This document shows, piece after piece, positions 4,908 through 10,399 of a stretch of 10,399 nt of DNA; position 1 is the first letter of the stretch; every line of letters starts with the position of its first letter. The notes beneath the pieces are model-generated. The model had not been told where the DNA came from, did no database searches, and worked only from the letters and a program-made list of their open reading frames with translations. A program made the position numbers and the translations under genes. The stretch spans positions 1-10,399 of the forward strand of contig PLZT01000527.1 in NCBI GenBank assembly GCA_003152255.1, in the 5' to 3' direction. The DNA comes from Methylocystaceae bacterium (GTDB taxonomy: Bacteria; Pseudomonadota; Alphaproteobacteria; Rhizobiales; Beijerinckiaceae).

Positions 4908-7253
4908 ATGCGACGGTGCTCGGATCGGAATCCATCCGGCGCCGGAGAACTCCCCTTGCAAAAGTTTTGTCGCAAACTCAAGGCCTTCGAAGCCGACACA
5001 CGTGGAAACGTGACGATCCTGAGCGGGTTGGCGATCACAATGTTGCTGGCCTTCGCCTCGCTGGGCGCCGAATATGGCGCGGGATTGCTCCTGCAATCCG
5101 AAAATCAGCGGATCGCCGACTCCGCCGCCTTCATCGCCGCCACTTATTGCGGCGCCAACAGCGAGTGCTCCACCGCCACGACGCTGAACACCGCGACGGC
5201 CATCGCGCAAAACATCGGCGCGCTCAATGGAATCCCCGGGGCGGACGTGACGCCCACCATCGTCACCTCGCCCAGCGGCCTATCGGGCGCCGAAGCGCTG
5301 CAGGTCAAGGTCAGCACCACCAAGCTTTTGATGATCACTCCGATCGAAGGCGCGCCCAACTTTCTCTCGTTGACGGCGCTATCCTACGGCCAGATTGGCG
5401 CGACGGCGAACGCTTCCGCTAACGCCTGCGTCGTCTCGCTCAGCACCGCCACCGGCATCTCGCTGAGCGGCGGCGTCACTTTAAGCGCGCCAAATTGCGG
5501 CGTCGCCACCAATAATACTTTGACGGTTCCCTGCGGCACGCACCTGACCGCCAAAACCGTCAGCTATGACACGACGGCGCCGACCGTGGGCTGCTCGAAC
5601 ATGACCCCCGCCGCCGCGGTCAAGGCGGCCATCACCGATCCGCTCGCGGGAACCTCTCAGGTGACCACGGCAGAAGGGCGGCTATCGACCGTCAATGCCA
5701 TGACCAACCCCACCGCGCCCACGGTGACGGTGAGCGCGGCGTCGGGGGGAACGACGTTCCCCATTTCTGGCCTCGGCTATTACCCGACGACGACAGTAAC
5801 GGACCCGACAACACACTGTACCGCCACATGGAACAGCAGTAGCAGCGCTTGGACCATCAGCGGCTGCACGGCCGGCACATACAACATCAATACGGCGATC
5901 GTTAATGGCCCGGGCATTAATTTCATGCCGGGAGGCTCTTCATCCTCGGTCTATAATTTCAATGTCGCCGTCAACACGAACTACACGACATCGAGTTTCG
6001 GTCCCGGAACCTATAACTTCCTTCAGTCCGTGACCGCCAGCGGCGCCACAGCTTTCGGCGCCGCATCCACTACCAGCGGGACCACCACCTTCGGGACGGG
6101 AACCTATAATTTCGGTTCCACCCTTACCACCGCCGGCACGACGGTTTTCGGCGCGGGAAACTTCAATTTCGCTCACGGCGTGACCGTCGCGGGCACGACC
6201 ATCTTCGGCGCCGCGACCGCCCCGGCCTCTGGCGCGACCCCCAGCACGGCCACTTTCGCCACCGGAACCTATACCTATAATTTCGCCCAGGGACTGACCG
6301 CCGGCGGGGGAGCCACGACCGCTTTCAATTATGGAACCTTCAATTTCGGCCCGACCAGCGCCAGTTGCACTGGCGGCTATGCCTATTCCATCTGCAACAC
6401 CTCGACGCTGCTGACGTTCGAAGGCCCCAGCACCTTCAAGACCTCGAGCGGCATTTATTCCGGCGGCGGCACGGTGTTGACGATGGGTTCGGGCTCCTCC
6501 AGCAACAGCTACCAAATCGGGAAAGCCGGGGACGGCAATGCGCTTAATTTCGGCGGCGGTCCGACGGTGACGTTTGGGGACGCGACCTGCGCCGGCTGTG
6601 TTTTCCAGCTCAACGGCAATCTTATTAACGCCGGCGGCAGCTGCACCATAATCAGCGCGGCCGCGGAACACGACATAAACGGCTCGCTGAACGTCCAGGG
6701 CGGAACGGTGCTCGGCACGGGCGTCTATACGTTGGCGGGCTATTTCGGCGCGGGGATCAACGCCGGCGGCGCCGTCACCTGCACCATCCCGAACTATAAC
6801 GGCGCCACCTTCTCGTCATCCCAGGCGGTCGGAGTCTACGGCTATGGCGTCACAATCACCTATGGCGCCGACGCCATAGCCTATACCAGCGGCGGGCTCA
6901 GCTACGGCTTCTATGTCTCCGCCGGCTTCACGGACTTCACTCTTTTAGCTCCGACCACCGGCACCACGGCAGACCTCGTCGTCGCCGGCCCTTTGACCGG
7001 CGGCACGGCCGCGGGCGTGTTCTTTGGCGCCGGCGCCTCCAACGCAATCGTGTCGGGGGCAATGTACTCTCCGACCGGCGCATTCTACATGTCTGGCGGC
7101 GCCAGTGTGGGCAACGGCGCCAACGGATGCCTGGAAATCGTCGCCAACACAGTCACGCTCACCGGCGGAACCGCGGCGGCGTCCAGCTGCATCACCGCGG
7201 TCACGGGCACAAGCTCCTCCTCCTCGTCGATCCCCGCGGGCATCGTCCAATAA
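4908..7253 (+). CDS. Large TadG-like (Tad/Flp pilus) surface protein with beta-solenoid-like repeats
   Basis: Probable envelope protein of Tad/Flp pilus type, about 781 residues, much longer than most TadE/TadF pseudopilins. The N-terminus (ADTRGNVTILSGLAITMLL, about residues 29-47) and the single membrane segment (about 36-56), followed by QSENQRIADSAAFIAATY, match the TadG-like N-terminal family. As in TadG there is no Glu at +5 after the RG, so prepilin cleavage is not expected. The rest is presumably outside the cytoplasm: rich in Gly, Thr, Ser and Ala with paired Cys. It holds a run of about 19-residue repeats, FG-x-G-(T/N)-(Y/F)-NF...GTT-x-FG, starting at about residues 364, 395, 414, 433, 450 and 473. 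The tail is Ser-rich. The start is ATG 4908, with AAAGGAG 13 bases upstream (rather long); ATG 4752 in the same frame has no ribosome binding site. Two TadE-like genes follow. Its exact function is unknown; adhesin or matrix roles are inference. Confidence 0.82.
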   Translation: MRRCSDRNPSGAGELPLQKFCRKLKAFEADTRGNVTILSGLAITMLLAFASLGAEYGAGLLLQSENQRIADSAAFIAATYCGANSECSTATTLNTATAIAQNIGALNGIPGADVTPTIVTSPSGLSGAEALQVKVSTTKLLMITPIEGAPNFLSLTALSYGQIGATANASANACVVSLSTATGISLSGGVTLSAPNCGVATNNTLTVPCGTHLTAKTVSYDTTAPTVGCSNMTPAAAVKAAITDPLAGTSQVTTAEGRLSTVNAMTNPTAPTVTVSAASGGTTFPISGLGYYPTTTVTDPTTHCTATWNSSSSAWTISGCTAGTYNINTAIVNGPGINFMPGGSSSSVYNFNVAVNTNYTTSSFGPGTYNFLQSVTASGATAFGAASTTSGTTTFGTGTYNFGSTLTTAGTTVFGAGNFNFAHGVTVAGTTIFGAATAPASGATPSTATFATGTYTYNFAQGLTAGGGATTAFNYGTFNFGPTSASCTGGYAYSICNTSTLLTFEGPSTFKTSSGIYSGGGTVLTMGSGSSSNSYQIGKAGDGNALNFGGGPTVTFGDATCAGCVFQLNGNLINAGGSCTIISAAAEHDINGSLNVQGGTVLGTGVYTLAGYFGAGINAGGAVTCTIPNYNGATFSSSQAVGVYGYGVTITYGADAIAYTSGGLSYGFYVSAGFTDFTLLAPTTGTTADLVVAGPLTGGTAAGVFFGAGASNAIVSGAMYSPTGAFYMSGGASVGNGANGCLEIVANTVTLTGGTAAASSCITAVTGTSSSSSSIPAGIVQ

Positions 7254-7298
7254 TCGCGTCGAGGATCGTCCGACGACGGTCGATCCTCGACCCCGCGA
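7254..7298 (+). other. Strong 45-nt hairpin after the TadG-like stop codon
   Basis: Starting on the base after the TAA stop, TCGC (7254-7257) pairs with GCGA (7295-7298). GTCGAGGATCG (7258-7268) then pairs perfectly with CGATCCTCGAC (7281-7291), leaving a CCC bulge between the two stems. After one T-T mismatch, CCG pairs with CGG around an ACGA loop (7273-7276). It is followed by ATCAAGGGC, not a T-run, so it is unlikely to be an intrinsic terminator. An mRNA-protecting or processing element between tadG-like and tadE-like genes is the best guess. Confidence 0.7.
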
Positions 7299-7357
7299 TC
7301 AAGGGCAACCAAACCTTAACTTCATTCAGGCAATCCTGTCTCGAACGAGATGCATGC

Positions 7358-7960
7358 ATGACGAATTCACTTCGACCATCGAAGCGACCGCGCGTGGGAT
7401 GGGGCGGCTGGCGGAGCGATCGGCGCGGAAGCGCTTTCGTCGAGTTCGGCCTGCTCATGCCGATTTACATCCTGGTGATCGGCGGCGTCATCGACATCGG
7501 TCGCGCGATCAGCATGGAGTTCAATCTGTCGAACGGCGTTTCCGCCGCCGCGAATTTCGCCCTGAACCAGGCGGCGTCGGCGCTTCTCACGTCGAGCAAC
7601 GCGCAGACCTGGGCCAACAATCTCACCAATATCGTCGCCTCGAGCTACTCCACGGGTTGGGCGAACGCGACCGTCGTTGTCAATAACAGCTTGACGGCTT
7701 CGATCACCAACGGCGGCGCTATATCCACAACTGGCAGTACGACGAATGCCAACAGCTTTTATTGCCCTACGGGCAGCGTCAAGGTCGGCATCACCTGGGG
7801 AAGCTCCCACGCGAGCGCCGGCCAGTCATGCTCGACCGGCGGTCCGGTGTCCGGCCAATACATCGTGCTGACCGCGACAAAATCCTTCACCGCGCTTGTC
7901 CTGCCGGCCAGCATAATGTCCAATTCGTTCACCGTCTCAGCCGTCGTGCAGGTGCAATGA
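7358..7960 (+). CDS. TadE-like pilus assembly protein (minor pseudopilin), 200 aa
   Basis: Member of the TadE/TadF family, which in studied Tad systems are minor pseudopilins processed by the prepilin peptidase TadV and needed for Flp pilus assembly. A basic N-terminus (SKRPRVGWGGWRSDRRG) precedes SAFVEFGLLMPIYILVIGG, with Glu at +5 after the Gly (G24 / S25 to E29) and a single hydrophobic helix of about 22 residues. The remaining 150 residues, rich in Ser, Thr, Ala and Asn, are probably periplasmic and hold two Cys (about 136 and 158) that may form a disulfide. I chose ATG 7358; its ribosome binding site is weak (GAACGAG), the frame is open further upstream, and GTG 7394 is an alternative. 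It follows the TadG-like gene by 104 bases containing a strong hairpin and overlaps the next gene by four bases (ATGA). Confidence 0.85.
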   Translation: MTNSLRPSKRPRVGWGGWRSDRRGSAFVEFGLLMPIYILVIGGVIDIGRAISMEFNLSNGVSAAANFALNQAASALLTSSNAQTWANNLTNIVASSYSTGWANATVVVNNSLTASITNGGAISTTGSTTNANSFYCPTGSVKVGITWGSSHASAGQSCSTGGPVSGQYIVLTATKSFTALVLPASIMSNSFTVSAVVQVQ

Positions 7961-8394
7961 TCCGCGACGTCCTCGCGCGCTTCAAATGCGACAGGCGCGG
8001 CGTCGCGGCGATCGAGTTCGGCATCGTCATCGTGCCGCTGCTGCTGTTCATGTTCGGCATCATTGAGTTCTCTCGGGCCTTTTGGGCGAAGGAAGCTCTG
8101 CAGCAAACCGCGGTCGACACGGCGCGCTGCATGGGTCTTGGGCTCTCCACCGCCGGCTGCACCTCGACCTCCGGGGGCCAGGCCTATGCGGTAAGCGTCG
8201 GAAACACCTGGGGATTGACCATTCCAACGTCAAACGTGACCATCACCACCGCAACAACCTGCGGCGGCGTTTCCGGATTTGTGACGGTGCACATCACCTA
8301 TACGTTCAAGACCGTTGTCCCCGATTTGATCGCCGGCCTTTTCAACGACACTTTGTACGCCTCGGCCTGCTTTCCGAGCAACGCTAGCTGGTGA
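7957..8394 (+). CDS. TadE-like pilus assembly protein (minor pseudopilin), 145 aa
   Basis: Second TadE-family protein of the cassette. The N-terminus MIRDVLARFKCDRRG is followed by VAAIEFGIVIVPLLLFMFGI, with Glu at +5 after Gly (G15 / V16 to E20), the prepilin-peptidase-type signature, then one membrane helix (about 21-37) and the amphipathic stretch FSRAFWAKEALQQTAVDTAR typical of TadE. Four further Cys (about 58, 68, 102 and 138) could form two disulfides in the periplasm. Its ATG overlaps the previous TGA as ATGA, so it is probably translationally coupled to the 200-aa TadE-like protein, and the two products may act as a pair. It is a separate family member, not a duplicate: beyond the N-terminal helix the two sequences do not look alike. 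Confidence 0.88.
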   Translation: MIRDVLARFKCDRRGVAAIEFGIVIVPLLLFMFGIIEFSRAFWAKEALQQTAVDTARCMGLGLSTAGCTSTSGGQAYAVSVGNTWGLTIPTSNVTITTATTCGGVSGFVTVHITYTFKTVVPDLIAGLFNDTLYASACFPSNASW

Positions 8395-8411
8395 CGCGCT
8401 CTTGAGCGCGT
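8394..8411 (+). terminator. Weak terminator-like hairpin after the Tad-like cassette
   Basis: ACGCGCT (8394-8400), loop CTTG, AGCGCGT (8405-8411): a perfect 7-bp stem that begins on the last base of the TadE-like stop codon. It is followed by AAAGCGG with no T-run, so termination efficiency is doubtful, but it lies at the natural end of the cassette. Confidence 0.35.
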
Positions 8412-8427
8412 AAAGCGGTCGGCCCCC

Positions 8428-8456
8428 TTGGGCTGGGCATGGCGACGATTTATGAT
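8428..8456 (+). promoter_or_regulatory. Candidate sigma-70 promoter of the MOSC gene
   Basis: TTGGGC (8428-8433), a 17-base spacer, then TATGAT (8451-8456), which matches the -10 consensus TATAAT at five of six positions. A start site near 8463 would give a leader of about 20 bases containing the GGAG ribosome binding site before the ATG at 8483. This suggests that the MOSC gene is transcribed independently of the Tad-like cassette. Confidence 0.45.
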
Positions 8457-8482
8457 GACGCACCCCCGGGGTTGGAGAAGTC

Positions 8483-9232
8483 ATGCGCGTCAAATCGCTT
8501 TATCGCTATCCTGTCAAAGGTCTGTCGCCCGAGCCGCTCGAATGCGCGCTCTTGATCAAGGACGGTTATTTTCCGGGCGACCGGCTGTTCGCGCTGGAGA
8601 ACGGCCCTTCGGGATTCGACCCCGAGGCGCCGGTGCATCAGCCCAAGATCAAGTTCTTGATGCTGATGCGAAACGCCGCGCTCGCGAGCCTGTCGACGCA
8701 TTTCGACGCGAAGACGCGCGTTCTGACGGTGGAGGGCGCGGATGGCGCGCGCGCGCGCGGCGATCTCGACGCGCCCGAGGGGAGGGTGGCGATCGAAGCC
8801 TTCATGACGGCTTTTCTGGGCGACGAGATTCGCGGTCCCGTAAGACTGCTCGAAGCGCCGGAAAACTTTCGCTTCACGGATTCGAAATCCGGATTCGTCT
8901 CCTTGCTCAATCTCGCCAGCGTCGCGGCGATCGAGAAGGCGCAGGGCGCCCCTGTCGACCCCTTGCGCTTCCGCGCCAACATCTATCTGGAAGGGATGGA
9001 GCCTTGGGAGGAGACCGCGCTTGTTGGAAAAACGCTACGCCTTGGCGGCGCGCGGCTGGAAATCCTCAAAATGACGGACCGCTGCGCCGCGACCGGCGTC
9101 GAGCCGGGCGCCGGCCAGCGCGACATGGACCTCGTGCAAACATTGCGCAAAAATTTCTGCCATATCGATTGCGGCGTCTACGCGCGTGTCGTGGAGGGCG
9201 GCCGGATCGCGCTTGGCGACGCGGCCGCTTAA
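8483..9232 (+). CDS. MOSC domain-containing protein (YcbX/mARC-like)
   Basis: The 249-residue protein has two parts: an N-terminal beta-barrel domain (MRVKSLYRYPVKGLSPEPLE, then PGDRLFALEN) and a MOSC domain (about 125-247). The MOSC domain contains RFRANIYLEG (about 162-171) and DRCAATGVEPGAGQRDMDL (about 199-217), with C201 as the likely molybdenum ligand, ending NFCHIDCGVYARVVEGGRIALGD. Related proteins (E. coli YcbX, mARC) bind molybdenum cofactor and reduce N-hydroxylated compounds. Unlike YcbX it has no C-terminal 2Fe-2S ferredoxin domain, so it would need a separate electron donor; its substrate is unknown. ATG 8483 has GGAG about five bases upstream. A (GC)7 run at 8745-8758 lies in the coding sequence. 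It converges on the DUF4167 gene with 8 bases between the stop codons. Confidence 0.9.
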   Translation: MRVKSLYRYPVKGLSPEPLECALLIKDGYFPGDRLFALENGPSGFDPEAPVHQPKIKFLMLMRNAALASLSTHFDAKTRVLTVEGADGARARGDLDAPEGRVAIEAFMTAFLGDEIRGPVRLLEAPENFRFTDSKSGFVSLLNLASVAAIEKAQGAPVDPLRFRANIYLEGMEPWEETALVGKTLRLGGARLEILKMTDRCAATGVEPGAGQRDMDLVQTLRKNFCHIDCGVYARVVEGGRIALGDAAA

Positions 9233-9240
9233 GCGTCGGT

Positions 9241-10206
9241 TCAGTCCCCGAGAGGAAGTTCGCCCGGCGCGGGCGAACCGCCCTTATCGTTCTCGCGCGG
9301 CTCGTCGCCGGGCGGACGCGGCCTGCGCCGCCGACGCGAGGCGAGGTTGAATCCCGCGCCCTCCTGTTCCTGGTCCGGCGCCTGATGCTGCGCCGCCGCC
9401 GGCGTTTCGACCTCTAGCGGGCCGGGTCTCGCGGAGACGGCGATCGCTGGAGGCGCGGTGATGAAAGCGGGCAGTCCCACGGGGCTGGCGATCTCGGGAG
9501 CGGCGGGCTGTTCGCCAGTGGGAGCCGGCTCGACCCGCGGCTGGAATCTGTTGCGATCGCGGTTGCGCTCGAACCCCATGCGAGGACCGCGCTCGCCCGT
9601 CTCGCCGCCGCGCTCGACATTTTGGTCGTGTCCACGATCCTGGCCTCGGTCCGATCCGCCGCGATCCTGGTTGCGGTCGGGACGTCCGCGGAACGGCGGC
9701 CGCTCCGGGCGATTCGGACGTTCGTGGCGCGGTTGCTCGGTGAAGGGCCGTTCTTCAAAGGGCTGCGGCTGCGCGAAATGCGGCTGCACTTGCGGCTGCG
9801 GACCCGAATAGGCCGGCGGGGGCTGAAAAGCGGGCGGCGCGGGGGGCAGGCGCTCGGCCAGCGGCGCGAACCGGTCGGGAATGCCCGTGAAATCGTCGTC
9901 GTCGTCCTCGATGTCGTTCTCCGCCTCGAACGACTGGCGGCCGTAAGCGTTCGTGCTCTGCTGCTGCGCCGCCGCGATCAGCCTGAAATAATGCTCGGCG
10001 TGCTGCAGCAGATTTTCCGCCATGACAATATCGCCGGAGGTTTGCGCGTCGCGGGCGAGCTGTAGATATTTCTCGGCGACATGTTGCGCGGTGCCGCGAA
10101 TCTTGACGTCGGGACCATTCGATTCAAATGAGCGCGTCAACGGATTGGGGCCCTTGCGTCCGTTGTTGTTGCGCCCGCGCAAGCGCTTGTTTTGACCTGG
10201 TCTCAT
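9241..10206 (-). CDS. DUF4167 domain-containing protein
   Basis: This 321-residue protein belongs to a family largely confined to Hyphomicrobiales; its function is not established. The conserved domain covers about residues 1-80: a basic start (MRPGQNKRLRGRNNNGRKG), then RSFESNGPDVKIRGTAQHVA, EKYLQLARDAQTSGDIVMAE and NLLQHAEHYFRLI. The rest is probably disordered: an acidic patch (DIEDDDDDF, about 98-106), a Pro/Gln-rich part (about 120-160), RDR/DRG repeats (about 160-222), a Pro/Ala-rich part and an Arg block (SRRRRRPRPP, about 290-299). The basic, Gly/Arg/Asp-rich composition suggests RNA binding, which is inference. The frame extends two codons to a TTG at 10212, but ATG 10206 is preferred: GGGGA lies about six bases upstream and family members begin MRPGQ. 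In related genomes the gene often follows prmC. Confidence 0.9.
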   Translation of the reverse strand: MRPGQNKRLRGRNNNGRKGPNPLTRSFESNGPDVKIRGTAQHVAEKYLQLARDAQTSGDIVMAENLLQHAEHYFRLIAAAQQQSTNAYGRQSFEAENDIEDDDDDFTGIPDRFAPLAERLPPAPPAFQPPPAYSGPQPQVQPHFAQPQPFEERPFTEQPRHERPNRPERPPFRGRPDRNQDRGGSDRGQDRGHDQNVERGGETGERGPRMGFERNRDRNRFQPRVEPAPTGEQPAAPEIASPVGLPAFITAPPAIAVSARPGPLEVETPAAAQHQAPDQEQEGAGFNLASRRRRRPRPPGDEPRENDKGGSPAPGELPLGD

Positions 10207-10391
10207 TGACAATCCCCGATGATCCTTCTGAAGTCGCGAGCGGGTCGCGCCCTGTCCTCGCCTGTGTGTGATCGCGACGCGCGTGAAAGCTTTTCCAACT
10301 TCCGGCGCTTTTCGAAGCGGCGTTTGTATCGAGCGGCGCTTTTGCCATGAGCGGCGGCCTTTCGGGCCGCGACGGCGGCATTGCCGCCCAT
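10203..10391 (-). CDS. Doubtful small basic ORF, 62 codons
   Basis: It runs from ATG 10391 to a TGA at 10205-10203 that overlaps the DUF4167 ATG as ATGA. Its own ATG overlaps a TAA (10393-10391) as TAATG, and that TAA could end an upstream gene such as prmC, of which only the last bases would be inside the window. The product is strongly basic and rich in Arg, Lys and Ala (for example RYKRRFEKRRKLEKLSRASR), with no recognised domain. No good ribosome binding site is visible within the window. It may equally be the non-coding leader of the DUF4167 gene; the tidy overlaps are the main argument for it. Confidence 0.25.
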   Translation of the reverse strand: MGGNAAVAARKAAAHGKSAARYKRRFEKRRKLEKLSRASRSHTGEDRARPARDFRRIIGDCQ

Positions 10392-10399
10392 TACACGAC

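Noticed and set aside
6000..6280. Repeats in the TadG-like gene considered as a CRISPR or other DNA repeat array
   Set aside because: Units are in frame, degenerate at third positions and spaced in multiples of three, so they are protein repeats.
5940..6671. Minus-strand frame of 243 codons opposite the TadG-like gene
   Set aside because: A Gly/Ala/Arg-rich shadow created by the repeat-rich coding strand; no domain.
9217..9238. CGACGC/GCGTCG hairpin spanning the MOSC stop, with a GCGGCCGC palindrome
   Set aside because: Six-bp stem with a ten-base loop and no T-run; too weak to call a terminator, though a convergent terminator is expected here.
8428..9417. Plus-strand frame of 329 codons across the MOSC gene
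   Set aside because: Arg-rich shadow in a different frame from the recognisable MOSC protein.

Overview
The window looks like chromosomal DNA of an alphaproteobacterium of the order Hyphomicrobiales (Rhizobiales), perhaps a Beijerinckiaceae/Methylocystaceae-type organism. This rests on the high G+C content, on the ispH-thrB-rnhA gene order typical of alphaproteobacteria, on a fructosamine-kinase/APH-fold type of ThrB, and on a DUF4167 protein, a family largely confined to this order. The genus is inferred from general resemblance only. No tRNA, rRNA, CRISPR array, insertion sequence or phage gene was seen.

Layout. Bases 1-1110 (+) hold the C-terminal part of a DEAD-box RNA helicase with a DbpA-type RNA-binding domain; the start lies outside the window. 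It converges on two small uncharacterised genes on the minus strand (1198-1485 and 1583-1789). Next, on the minus strand, is the housekeeping operon ispH (3523-4491), thrB (2518-3483), rnhA (2036-2479), with short gaps and an intrinsic terminator-like hairpin at 1926-1967. Its genes act in isoprenoid synthesis (IspH), threonine synthesis (ThrB) and RNA:DNA hybrid removal (RNase HI).

A 416-base non-coding stretch (4492-4907) separates ispH from a divergent plus-strand block. It carries a probable ispH promoter, an AT-rich island, and near the downstream gene a CtrA-like box and a palindrome. The plus-strand block is a three-gene Tad/Flp-pilus-type cassette: a large TadG-like protein with a low-complexity, beta-solenoid-like ectodomain (4908-7253), then two TadE-like pseudopilins (7358-7960 and 7957-8394) joined by an ATGA overlap. 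The rest of a Tad secretion machine is absent from the window. An unusually strong hairpin sits directly after the TadG-like stop codon. The cassette is the accessory-looking and most interesting part of the window.

After it comes a MOSC-domain protein (8483-9232, +) with its own probable promoter. It converges, with only 8 bases between stops, on a DUF4167 protein (9241-10206, -). The last 190 bases, upstream of the DUF4167 gene, hold a doubtful 62-codon basic ORF whose stop overlaps the DUF4167 start.
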